From Olsenella sp. oral taxon 807 (GTDB lineage: Bacteria; Actinomycetota; Coriobacteriia; Coriobacteriales; Atopobiaceae), in contig NZ_CP012069.2 of assembly GCF_001189515.2 (NCBI RefSeq), positions 1,860,001-1,924,000 of the forward strand: DNA of 64,000 nt, written 5' to 3'. Shown here in pieces: positions 50,434 through 58,375 of this stretch (its first letter is position 1; every line of letters starts with the position of its first letter). A model generated the notes under the pieces. It was not told the origin of the DNA and searched no databases. It saw nothing but the letters and a program-made list of their open reading frames with translations. Made by a program: the position numbers and the translations under genes.

Positions 50434-50796
50434 CTAAAGACCGAGCGCCTCAGCCCACGTCCCTTCCCTGAAGCCGGGGATGGCAAAGTCCTCACCCACG
50501 AGCAGCGGGCGCTTGACGAGCATGCCATCGGTGGCGAGCAGGTCATAGCACTCGGCATCGGTCATTCCGGCATCGAGCTTGGTCTTGACGTCCAGCTCAC
50601 GGTACCGCATGCATGAGGTGTTGAACAGGCGGCGCACGGGTAGGCCCGAGCGCTCGTGCCAAAGGGCGAGCTCCTTTGCCGTGGGGTTGTCGGCCACTAT
50701 GTCGCGGTCGACATAGCCAACACCGTGCGCATCCAGCCATTTCTTGGCCTTCCTACAGGTAGAGCACGTAGGGTATTCCAGAAGCAGTACGCTCAT
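50434..50796 (-). CDS. ArsC/Spx-family reductase
   Basis: 120 aa from the ATG at 50796 with AGGAG upstream; the open frame to 50847 is rejected. The active site is EYPTCSTCRKAKKWL (CxxC at residues 11 and 14, thioredoxin fold). Then LPVRRLFNTSCMRYRELDVK and DGMLVKRPLLVGEDF, the ArsC/YffB pattern around the family's conserved cis-Pro and RP motif. Members reduce arsenate or act like Spx regulators; the short form here resembles YffB/YusI types of uncertain substrate. Monocistronic. Confidence 0.9.
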   Translation of the reverse strand: MSVLLLEYPTCSTCRKAKKWLDAHGVGYVDRDIVADNPTAKELALWHERSGLPVRRLFNTSCMRYRELDVKTKLDAGMTDAECYDLLATDGMLVKRPLLVGEDFAIPGFREGTWAEALGL

Positions 50797-51156
50797 TGCA
50801 TCTCCTATCCACGAACGGGGCTGAGTGACCCGTCGATGGGCATCCACTCCCCCTCATATGAGGAAGAGCGAACGATGATCCTGTTCGCACGAATCGATCC
50901 TCGACTTTGACCAACCTCATCATCGCAGCCTACCTCACACGCAAGCTCGACATCGTGAGAGAGCTGCGAAAGAGCACACCCCTGCCTGACTCGTGTGACC
51001 GAAGCGCCGAAACGTCCCGAGACCTGGATGCTCGAGTAGGATCACTACGCGTCTGTCTCGACTGACCACCCTGGATCCGTTCGATCGTGGCCACCATCAT
51101 GACCTGCCATCTGCCGCCATAGGCTTTTGCTCCTTGTCAAAGCAGCTAGCGACACA

Positions 51157-51401
51157 CACTGCCACTCGGCAGTGAACGTACGGGTGCTTCACGTTCAGGG
51201 GCGAGTGGCAGTGTATCCTACACTGCCACTCGACGGTGAGCGTACCGCATCGGTACGATCGAGGCCGAGTGGCAGTGCGGAGGGTACGATCGAGGGCGAG
51301 TGGCAGTGCGACTCTTACTGCCACTTGGCGGTGAACGTACCGAGCAGCACGTTCAGAGCCGAGTGGCAGTGCGGAGGGTACGTTCAGGGGCGAGTGGCAG
51401 T
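51157..51401. repeat. Array of CACTGCCACTC inverted repeats
   Basis: Units open ACTGCCACT (51157, 51221, 51317) and close GAGTGGCAGTG (51203, 51267, 51298, 51361, 51391). Inner arms carry GTGAACGTACCG and GTACGTTCAGGGGC, so each unit is a long hairpin with a nested GTACGTTC/GTACGATC palindrome. The last closing half is repeated without its partner, as is the one at 51298. It lies in the 730-bp gap 50797-51527, otherwise empty. Unlike the 48.6-kb array in sequence, like it in design. Confidence 0.8.
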
Positions 51402-51527
51402 GCGGTTCATACCACCAAGTCCAATCCGCCACCGCGCCCGACCTCGCCAAGGCCCTGGCATCTCTCCAATGGTTGTGTCTGGCCATTCTCTGGTGAGAAG
51501 CACGCTCGCCCACCCCGTCCCCAGGCG

Positions 51528-52949
51528 TCAGGCCGCCCCGCCCGCCGCCTCGGGTCCCGCCCCGCCGGCCGTCGCAGGCGCCAGCCATCCCAGGACACTG
51601 CGCTTGCAGCCACGATAGGTCACAAGCAGGTAGGCGACAAACACCACCATTACCACTGCGAGGACGAGCGTGAAGTTGACGTTCTCGACGGGTATGCCCA
51701 GCATATCTAACATCCCCGCGGCCACCATGAAGCCAAATGCGTCGTGCACGACAGCCATCGTCCCCGGGAACAGGAAGTAGACGGCCACCTGCGCCAGAAG
51801 CGCCCGCGAGAGGGCGTCCCTCTCGGCCCCAAGCTGCGTCAGCTCAACGAAGCGCTCACGGCTCTCGGAGGCCTCGCTCATCTGCTGCAGGGCAAGCACC
51901 GCCGCAGCAGAGACCATGAACGTCACGCCAAAGAACAGTACGATGTAGACGAGGGTCCCCGTTCCCGCCAGCATCTCAAGATCACCACCTGCCTGCTCGA
52001 CGTCCACGACAGAGCGTATGCCAACGGCAAGCGAGAGGGCGCACACACCCACCGAGAGAAGCGCACTCGCGCAGGTGAGGGCGGCGCAACTGCTTTCCAC
52101 GTGGGCCTCGACCTGACGGGTCACGAAGCAGGTGAGACCCTTGAGGTACACGCCGCGACGGCTCCTGACCACTGCGGGGATGAGGGCGGCAAGTGCGCGA
52201 AGCAACCAGAACGTCCCCATGCAGGCGAGGATGGACGCAGGTATCATGAGCCCCAGGAACCCGACCACGGTCCAGCAGAGGAAGTACACGATAGAAAGAC
52301 AGACAAGACCCTTGACCACGTCGCGCCCAATCGAGTGATGCCGTCGCGCACGAGCCACCTCAGGCACATGGCGCGCTTGCATGAGATCGAGCAGCGACGT
52401 CCTCCCAAGCTCACGGAGAGCCCCGATCGCCGAGGCGACCAGGACTGCGGCAAAGCCCGCAGCCGTAAAGGTCATGCCGACCGTCGACACCACCACGACC
52501 GGCCGCCACGTGAGCCTGAAGGCCCATGCGGCAAGCATCGCGAAGACGGGAGAGAGCACGATACCGACAGCGATGCCACCCGCCAGGGCAGCGAGGGCGA
52601 CCGCTCCGCACTCCATGAGCAGCACGCGCGCCACGGCCGCCTTGCCCATGCCCGCAAGCTGGAGCGTGGCAAGCTCCGCCTTGCGACGACGCACCAAAAA
52701 GCGGTTGGCGTAGCGGGCCAAAAAGCAGAACACCACGATCGAAAAGACCCCCACAGGGATGATATACTCCATCACCCGGGCGAAGACGTCAAGCGAGAAC
52801 TGGCCCGTGTCCAGTACAAGCAGGTAGTCTCGGCAGGATGCAAAGGTGTAGAGCAGACAGGCGCAGAAGGCGAAGGTGGCAAAGTAGACCGAGTAGTCTC
52901 CCACGCTCCTGCGGATGCTCCCCACCGCGAGCTTTCTCTCCAACGACAT
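51528..52949 (-). CDS. FtsX-type ABC permease of the Bce-like module (second permease)
   Basis: 473 aa with about eight membrane helices. The start is MSLERKLAVGSIRRSVGDYS; helices include YIIPVGVFSIVVFCFLARYA with the following RRRKAELATLQLAGMGKAAV, the FtsX-type coupling segment, and VYIVLFFGVTFMVSAAAVLA later. The C-terminus is Ala/Gly-rich. It lacks the large extracellular domain of BceB, so it is about half that size. It follows the larger permease by 9 bp. Two unequal permeases with one ATPase suggest a heteromeric transporter. Confidence 0.85.
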   Translation of the reverse strand: MSLERKLAVGSIRRSVGDYSVYFATFAFCACLLYTFASCRDYLLVLDTGQFSLDVFARVMEYIIPVGVFSIVVFCFLARYANRFLVRRRKAELATLQLAGMGKAAVARVLLMECGAVALAALAGGIAVGIVLSPVFAMLAAWAFRLTWRPVVVVSTVGMTFTAAGFAAVLVASAIGALRELGRTSLLDLMQARHVPEVARARRHHSIGRDVVKGLVCLSIVYFLCWTVVGFLGLMIPASILACMGTFWLLRALAALIPAVVRSRRGVYLKGLTCFVTRQVEAHVESSCAALTCASALLSVGVCALSLAVGIRSVVDVEQAGGDLEMLAGTGTLVYIVLFFGVTFMVSAAAVLALQQMSEASESRERFVELTQLGAERDALSRALLAQVAVYFLFPGTMAVVHDAFGFMVAAGMLDMLGIPVENVNFTLVLAVVMVVFVAYLLVTYRGCKRSVLGWLAPATAGGAGPEAAGGAA

Positions 52950-52958
52950 GATCTCCCC

Positions 52959-55046
52959 CTATCCTCGTGCCTTGGACGTACGGTAAGACACGATGCCACG
53001 CGCCATGAAGTAGGTCACCATGAGGTACGTGCCATAGACGGCCACGAAGGCAACGGCCGTGATGAGGATGGGAATGGCCCAGTTGCTGCCTTGACCGATG
53101 AGGCTCACGACCGTCATCACCTGGGAGAGCGCAACCGCGCTGTGCGCCAAGGCCACCACAAGCGGCAGCAGGAAGAAGGTGAGGGTCTGCGCGAGGAGCG
53201 ATCCCATGGACATCTTTGTGGGGCAGCCGAGCTCGGACAGGAGCAGGTAGCTGGGTGCCGCGTCCGAGGCGCTGGAGAGCTGCTGGATGGCGAGGATGGC
53301 CGCGCAGGCGATCACGAGCACGAATCCGATGTAGATGGCAAGATAGGAGATGATGGCGCTCGAGCCCCGGGAGGTGGTCTCGGCCTCAGTACGCGTAGTG
53401 CCCAGGACTATCCCCACATCATCCTTTGCGCTACTGAGGGTTTCCAGGGCTTGCGACATGAACCTATCGCCCTCGGCCTTGGGCACGGAGTAGTTGAGAT
53501 TCACGTAGATGATGGTAGGCTTGATATCCGCGAGTAGGTCATCGGGCACGACAAAGACGCCTGAGGAACTATACGAGTTTGAGAGCGTGGACGCCGAACT
53601 CTCGTCCACCACGTTCGAGACAGGCTTGAGCGCGCGCCCTCTCAGGCTGACGGTGGGACGTGCAGCCAGCAGGTCGTTGTATACCCTCACGAGCGCACCG
53701 CCGGCGTTGCTGGCAACCATGTAGCCGTCACTGCCCATGTCCACTGCATCGAGCCCACCCATCCTGCGTAAGCTGTTGTAGTCCGATGCCGAGATCAGTG
53801 ACAGGGGGATGTCACGGTAGGTGTTAGTAAGGGGACTATCCGGAAGGCTCACCCCCGCCCTCCTGGACAGGGTGTCGATGGTGAGAGGGTCGCTATCATC
53901 GACGTCGTTCGCATAGTGGCTTGACACCTTCACCACCTGACTGGAGATGGCAGAGAGATCGATGCCGTGGGCCGCAAGCAACGCATCGGCGTCATACTGG
54001 TACGTCACGCCCCTGCCCCCCTTGTCGTCCGCATGCCCGTAGCGCAGCGAGAGCGAGGCGTCATAGGGCGTCTGGCGCCGTATGCTATCGCTGATTCCCG
54101 CGCAGATGCCCAGACCACTCGAGACGCTCGTGATGGCCAAGAAGAGGATGAGCGAGATGACGCCCATCGAGAGGGAGACCGTGTTTATCCTCGAGGAGAG
54201 CTGGCGCACCGTGAACATGTTGAGGCCTCGGTAGTAGCTGCCCTTGAACGCGTGCGCGACATGCAGCAGGACACCCGAAAGCGCATAGAAGAGCACGAGC
54301 GTCCCCACAGTGACGATGCCCGTGGTGAGGAAGAACCCGCCGAACTGCTCAGCCGAGTTGATGGGCAGGCCGTCTTTGAGCAAGCGGGCGTAGGACCAGA
54401 TGATGAGCGCAAGCCCCAGCATGATGCCCACCACACTGACGGGGAGGCTGCGCACGCGCGTACGCTCGTTGACGCGCGACGCCCCCATGAGCTCGACAAG
54501 CCTGACCTTGTGCAACGTGCGCAGGTTAAAGACGAGCATCACGACGAACACAAGCGAGAAGCAGATGAGGGTGAAGAGGGCCGCCTCGGGCGAGAAGCGA
54601 AAGCTGAAGTTGGTGACCGTCTCGTTGAAGAGGGCCGCCGTCACAAACACCAGGATCTGAGAGAAGAGCACACCCATGGCGAGCCCCACCAGAAGCGAGG
54701 CAATGGACGCAAGGAGCGTCTCGAGCACGAGGATCAGCGAGACCTGACCCTGCCTCATACCCAGCAGCTGGTAGAGGCCAAACTCCCTCTTGCGACGCTT
54801 GACCAGGTAGTTGTTGGCATAGACCATGAGGAAGCCCAACACGAAGGCTAAAAACACCGTGACGAAGCCCATGAGCATCGCGACGGTCTTCACCATCTGA
54901 CGCGTGTCCTCAGAGAGGAAGTCCGCCTGTCCGGAAATGGTATTGAACGCGTAGAACACCGTCACGCCCAGCACGAGCGTGACAAAGTAGACCGTGTAGT
55001 CGCGCAAGGACTTGCGCACATTGCCCAAGGCCAGCCTAAAGAACAT
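52959..55046 (-). CDS. BceB/FtsX-type ABC permease
   Basis: 695 aa from the ATG at 55046, overlapping the ATPase stop by 11 bp; the longer frame is rejected. It begins MFFRLALGNVRKSLRDYTVY. About ten helices: one, then three around FVTVFLAFVLGFLMVYANNY with the RRKREFGLYQLLGMRQG coupling segment, then a large extracellular domain (~340-570) between helices 7 and 8, and three at the end. This is the layout of bacitracin-type (BceB) exporters and sensors. BceAB systems detect and resist cell-wall-active peptides and signal to a partner kinase (established). Confidence 0.92.
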   Translation of the reverse strand: MFFRLALGNVRKSLRDYTVYFVTLVLGVTVFYAFNTISGQADFLSEDTRQMVKTVAMLMGFVTVFLAFVLGFLMVYANNYLVKRRKREFGLYQLLGMRQGQVSLILVLETLLASIASLLVGLAMGVLFSQILVFVTAALFNETVTNFSFRFSPEAALFTLICFSLVFVVMLVFNLRTLHKVRLVELMGASRVNERTRVRSLPVSVVGIMLGLALIIWSYARLLKDGLPINSAEQFGGFFLTTGIVTVGTLVLFYALSGVLLHVAHAFKGSYYRGLNMFTVRQLSSRINTVSLSMGVISLILFLAITSVSSGLGICAGISDSIRRQTPYDASLSLRYGHADDKGGRGVTYQYDADALLAAHGIDLSAISSQVVKVSSHYANDVDDSDPLTIDTLSRRAGVSLPDSPLTNTYRDIPLSLISASDYNSLRRMGGLDAVDMGSDGYMVASNAGGALVRVYNDLLAARPTVSLRGRALKPVSNVVDESSASTLSNSYSSSGVFVVPDDLLADIKPTIIYVNLNYSVPKAEGDRFMSQALETLSSAKDDVGIVLGTTRTEAETTSRGSSAIISYLAIYIGFVLVIACAAILAIQQLSSASDAAPSYLLLSELGCPTKMSMGSLLAQTLTFFLLPLVVALAHSAVALSQVMTVVSLIGQGSNWAIPILITAVAFVAVYGTYLMVTYFMARGIVSYRTSKARG

Positions 55047-55806
55047 CGGACTGCCCACCCCCCATCGTCGCGACGACCTCCATGATGCGATCGAAGAAGG
55101 TGCGCCGAGGCAGGTCGCCACGGTGGAGCTCCGTGAAGATCTTCCCGTCGCGGATGAAGAGCACACGCCTGCAGTAGCTTGCCGCGAACGTGTCGTGCGT
55201 AACCATGAGGATCGTGGCCCTGAACTGCGTGTTCAGGGCATCGAAACGCTCAAGGAGGAGCTTGGAGTTCTTGGAGTCAAGGGCGCCCGTCGGCTCATCG
55301 GCGAGCACGAGCGTGGGGTCGTTGATCATGGCCCTACAGGCTGCCACGCGTTGGCGCTGGCCACCTGAGGCCTGGTAGGGAAACTTGTCGAGCACCTCAC
55401 GGACCCCCAGGGTCGCAGAGATACGCTCTACGCGCTCGTCTATCTGGGCCGGCGCGACGCGGGCGATGGTGAGGGGCAGCGCCACGTTCTCGCGACAGGT
55501 CAGCGTGTCGAGGAGGTTGGAGTCCTGGAAGATGAAGCCCAGCTGCTCACGCCTGAACGTGGACAGCTGCTTGGCGCGCATGTGCGTCACGTTCGTGCCG
55601 TCGATGAGGACGCTGCCCGCCGTAGGACGATCGATGGTGGCAATGCAGTTGAGCAGCGTCGTCTTGCCAGAACCCGAGGGTCCCATGATAGCGACGTACT
55701 CACCGCGATCGATGGAGAAGGACACGCCATCGAGCGCACGGGTGGCGTTGCCAAACATCCCGCCATAGACCTTCTCGACGTTCGTAACCTCTAGTGCCTT
55801 GCTCAT
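55036..55806 (-). CDS. BceA-type ABC ATPase
   Basis: 256 aa from the ATG at 55806 (AAGGGA upstream). Walker A is GPSGSGKT (42-49), signature YQASGGQRQRVAACRAM, Walker B LVLADEPTGALDS, H-loop MVTHDTF. The C-terminal tail has DRIMEVVATMG, typical of BceA. It pairs with the downstream permeases. Confidence 0.94.
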   Translation of the reverse strand: MSKALEVTNVEKVYGGMFGNATRALDGVSFSIDRGEYVAIMGPSGSGKTTLLNCIATIDRPTAGSVLIDGTNVTHMRAKQLSTFRREQLGFIFQDSNLLDTLTCRENVALPLTIARVAPAQIDERVERISATLGVREVLDKFPYQASGGQRQRVAACRAMINDPTLVLADEPTGALDSKNSKLLLERFDALNTQFRATILMVTHDTFAASYCRRVLFIRDGKIFTELHRGDLPRRTFFDRIMEVVATMGGGQSDVL

Positions 55807-55834
55807 ATTAAGTCCCTTTCCTTTGTTGCGAAGA

Positions 55835-55990
55835 CTAGCGAGGTGATACCCAGAGGAGCACCACGATGCCGACGCATATGCCAACGTAGCAGATGGACCA
55901 GGCGATCCACTCGAAGGGTGACAGGTTGCCCGCAAGCAGGCGCTCGTTGGCCTCCCAGAGCCTCTGTGCCTTGGGGTTCATTCGCCTCAT
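55835..55990 (-). CDS. Small membrane protein, 51 aa, in the Bce-like operon
   Basis: A gene shorter than usual annotation cut-offs. The ATG at 55990 has AAGGAGG at ideal spacing. It encodes MRRMNPKAQRLWEANERLLA, GNLSPFEWI, then the single membrane helix WSICYVGICVGIVVLLWV, and ends SPR. Positive N-terminus and one C-terminal helix suggest a tail-anchored or small regulatory subunit. It lies between the kinase and ATPase genes (270 bp after the kinase stop, 28 bp before the ATPase start). Its role may be to assist the transporter or kinase; that is inference. Confidence 0.75.
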   Translation of the reverse strand: MRRMNPKAQRLWEANERLLAGNLSPFEWIAWSICYVGICVGIVVLLWVSPR

Positions 55991-56149
55991 GATGTCCTCC
56001 TTGTCTTGTGTGCCAAGCTATACCATCATCTTGGCGCGAGACGGGTTGGCATGCCATCGAAGCCGCTTACGAAAGGGTGACACTTTCGTAAGCTTGCACG
56101 GCGTCGTGGGCAGGAGGCGGGGTGAGGTCGCGGGGCGGCGTAGACGGAA

Positions 56150-56262
56150 GGCGAAGCTCGGGCGGGGCGGGTGGCGACGGGTCGGGGCGGGTGGCATGGC
56201 GGGCCAAGTGACGGCGGGGCGGGTGGCGACGGGTCGGGGCGGGTGGCGACGGGGCGAAGCTA
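56150..56262. repeat. G-rich tandem repeats
   Basis: Imperfect repeats of GGCGGGTGGCGACGGGTCGG with many GGG/GGGG runs on the plus strand, just after the kinase stop. The run may form G-quadruplexes or pause RNA polymerase on the operon mRNA. Confidence 0.55.
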
Positions 56263-57324
56263 GTCTAGGCGGTCCACATAGTGCATGCGGTTGGTGGGAA
56301 ACGTGATGCTCACGCGCGTCCAGCTCCCCTCAACGGACTCCATGCCCACGGAGAGGCCCATCTTGTCGCAGAGCCGCTTGACCAAAAACAGCCCGATGCC
56401 CGTAGACTTGCCCAGGCTCGTTAGCCTGCCGTTCTCCCCCACGAAGCCTTTGTCGAAGACGCGAGGCAGGTCCGAGGCCGGGATACCCCGGCCGTTGTCC
56501 GTCACCTTGAGCACGACGCGCTCGTTTGCGAGACCCTCGTCATAGCGCACTGCGGCAAAGCACAGAAGCGCCTCGTCGCGACCCCACTCCCTGGGCGCAC
56601 GGTACTTTGCCGCGTTCTCTATGAGCTGACCCAGCACGAAAGCGACCCACTTCACGTCGGCGAAGACCATCATGTCCAGACCGTCTGTCCTGACGCTCAC
56701 CTGCTGGTCGATGAGGGAGCGCGCGTGCGCCCTTACCGCACCATGCACGAGGGCCGAGACCTCCACCCTCCGGATCACGTAGTCGCGGTCGAGGCTGCCG
56801 GAGCGGGCATAGTAGAGGGCCTGCTCCACGTAGCCGTCTATGCGCCCCAGCTCTCGCGAGACTGTGGAGGAGGCCTGACCCGGGTTGTTATCGCACACCA
56901 GACGTGCGGCAGCGATGGGGGTCTTCACCTCGTGCACCCACGCCTCGACGAAGTCGCGGTAGTCAGCGCCCTCCGCGCGTATGGCATCGACCCGTGCACG
57001 ATAGTCCTGCGCGAGGGCATCCATGACCTCCCACGCGAGCTGGCCCTCGAGGAAGCGCGGCTCATCGACGAGGTCGGCCACGGCAAGGGGACTCGCCTCG
57101 TGCGGGACCAAGGCAGAGGCCACCAAAAGATTCCAGAACTCGCTCCGGGGCACGTAGCCCACGAGCAGCCTCAGGACGGCGGCCACAAGCAGGATGCCCG
57201 AGACGAGCGCGACGATGGAGTCTTCCGTACCCACACCGCGTAGCACCAAGACCACAATAAGCAGCGAGAGCGCGGTGATGTAGATGGCGACGGCACGGTC
57301 CCTGAGGTAGCGAAAAAAGCTCAT
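56260..57324 (-). CDS. Bce-type sensor histidine kinase
   Basis: 354 aa from the ATG at 57324; a GTG two codons earlier is an alternative. Two membrane helices (~12-29 and ~36-57) are joined by a very short loop, the intramembrane-sensing type that depends on a BceAB transporter for input. The phospho-His is H131 in WVHEVKTPIAAARL. The ATPase has QLIENAAKYR (N-box), VTDNGRGIPASDLPRVFDKG (G1) and GKSTGIGLFLVKRLCDKMG (G2). It is encoded 9 bp after the response regulator. Confidence 0.92.
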   Translation of the reverse strand: MSFFRYLRDRAVAIYITALSLLIVVLVLRGVGTEDSIVALVSGILLVAAVLRLLVGYVPRSEFWNLLVASALVPHEASPLAVADLVDEPRFLEGQLAWEVMDALAQDYRARVDAIRAEGADYRDFVEAWVHEVKTPIAAARLVCDNNPGQASSTVSRELGRIDGYVEQALYYARSGSLDRDYVIRRVEVSALVHGAVRAHARSLIDQQVSVRTDGLDMMVFADVKWVAFVLGQLIENAAKYRAPREWGRDEALLCFAAVRYDEGLANERVVLKVTDNGRGIPASDLPRVFDKGFVGENGRLTSLGKSTGIGLFLVKRLCDKMGLSVGMESVEGSWTRVSITFPTNRMHYVDRLD

Positions 57325-57333
57325 GCCCACGGC

Positions 57334-57996
57334 CTATACCGAGTACCCCTGCCCGCGTCGCGTCACGAGCAGATCGCCCTTGCCAATCTTGGCGAGCGTC
57401 TGGCGCAGGCGGTTCACATTCACGGTAAGTGTGTTGTCGTCCACGAACGCGTCGGAATCCCACAGCTCGCACATGATGGTCTCGCGCGGGACGATGGTAC
57501 CCGCATTGCGCATGAGAAGCGACAGTATGCGAAGCTCGTTCTTGGTGAGCTCGACCGTCTTCCCATCGGCAGAGGCGACGGAGCGCGACGCGTCCAAGCT
57601 GAGGCCCTTGTGCGTGAGAATGGCGCTGGTGGCGCCCCCGACGCGTCGGAGCAGCGCCTCCACGTGGGCGAGCAGGACATAGCTGCTGTAGGGCTTTGGC
57701 ACGAAGTCGTCGGCACCAAGCGTCATGCACATGACCTCGTCCATCTCTGTCGAGCGACTCGTAACGACAATTATGGGCACGCTCGCCCGCGAGCGCAGCT
57801 CTCGGCAGACAGCCGTGCCGTCAAGGCCCGGAAGGCCAAGGTCGAGCAGGACCAGATCGGGAGAGCTTGCGAGCACGTCCTCGACCACGTTGCCAAACGA
57901 GTGAAGCACAAGGGGCTCGTGTCCGTTCTTGCTGAGCAGCTCAGAAAGGGAGCTGCGGATGGCCTCGTCGTCCTCGATGACCGCTATCCTTGCCAT
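57334..57996 (-). CDS. OmpR-family response regulator of the Bce-like module
   Basis: 220 aa from the ATG at 57996 with GAGGCAAG upstream. Receiver domain: IEDDEAIR (acidic pair), the phospho-acceptor D52 in LVLLDLGLPG, and Lys in FVPKPYSS. The C-terminal winged helix has KTVELTKNELRILSLLMRNA, and ends VNRLRQTLAKIG...GQGYSV. It probably drives the ATPase and permease genes. First of six genes on the minus strand. Confidence 0.94.
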   Translation of the reverse strand: MARIAVIEDDEAIRSSLSELLSKNGHEPLVLHSFGNVVEDVLASSPDLVLLDLGLPGLDGTAVCRELRSRASVPIIVVTSRSTEMDEVMCMTLGADDFVPKPYSSYVLLAHVEALLRRVGGATSAILTHKGLSLDASRSVASADGKTVELTKNELRILSLLMRNAGTIVPRETIMCELWDSDAFVDDNTLTVNVNRLRQTLAKIGKGDLLVTRRGQGYSV

Positions 57997-58182
57997 ACGT
58001 CTTGCCTCACCTGTCCTGCGACACCTTCGCCGCCCCCGTCTGCCTCGTCCACCCGTGCGCGCTCGTGCAGCCCCACGCCTTGTTACGCTAGCGTGTGGCC
58101 TCTCACTATAGCCGATTTCGCCATCTGTTAGGTAAGTGGGCAGGGGGTGTAAGTGGCGGAGGACGGCGGGGGCGGAAAGTGC

Positions 58183-58262
58183 CCCGCAGACTGGCGGGTA
58201 CCGAAAAAAATTTGCCAACTGGGCAAACGTCTTGGGGAAGGTACCCGCCAGATTGGCGGGTG
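58183..58262. repeat. Dispersed hairpin-core-hairpin repeat, copy 5
   Basis: CCCCGCAGACTGGCGGGTACC, an A7 tract, the core TTGCCAACTGGGCAAACGT, then GGTACCCGCCAGATTGGCGGG. It lies between the response-regulator gene and the ABC exporter, in both cases outside coding DNA. Confidence 0.85.
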
Positions 58263-58375
58263 GTTCTGCCTCGATGGGCGGGTCGCCCTCGCCGGGTGGG
58301 GTTGCTGGCAGGCGGGTCACCCTCGCCGGGGTGTGGCCGCCGGCGAGGGCACCAGTGCTCGCCCTGCTCGCCTGC

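Noticed and set aside
51744-53537. 597-aa plus-strand frame opposite the permeases
   Set aside because: His/Arg/Glu-rich antisense shadow; the minus strand has clear membrane proteins with ribosome sites.
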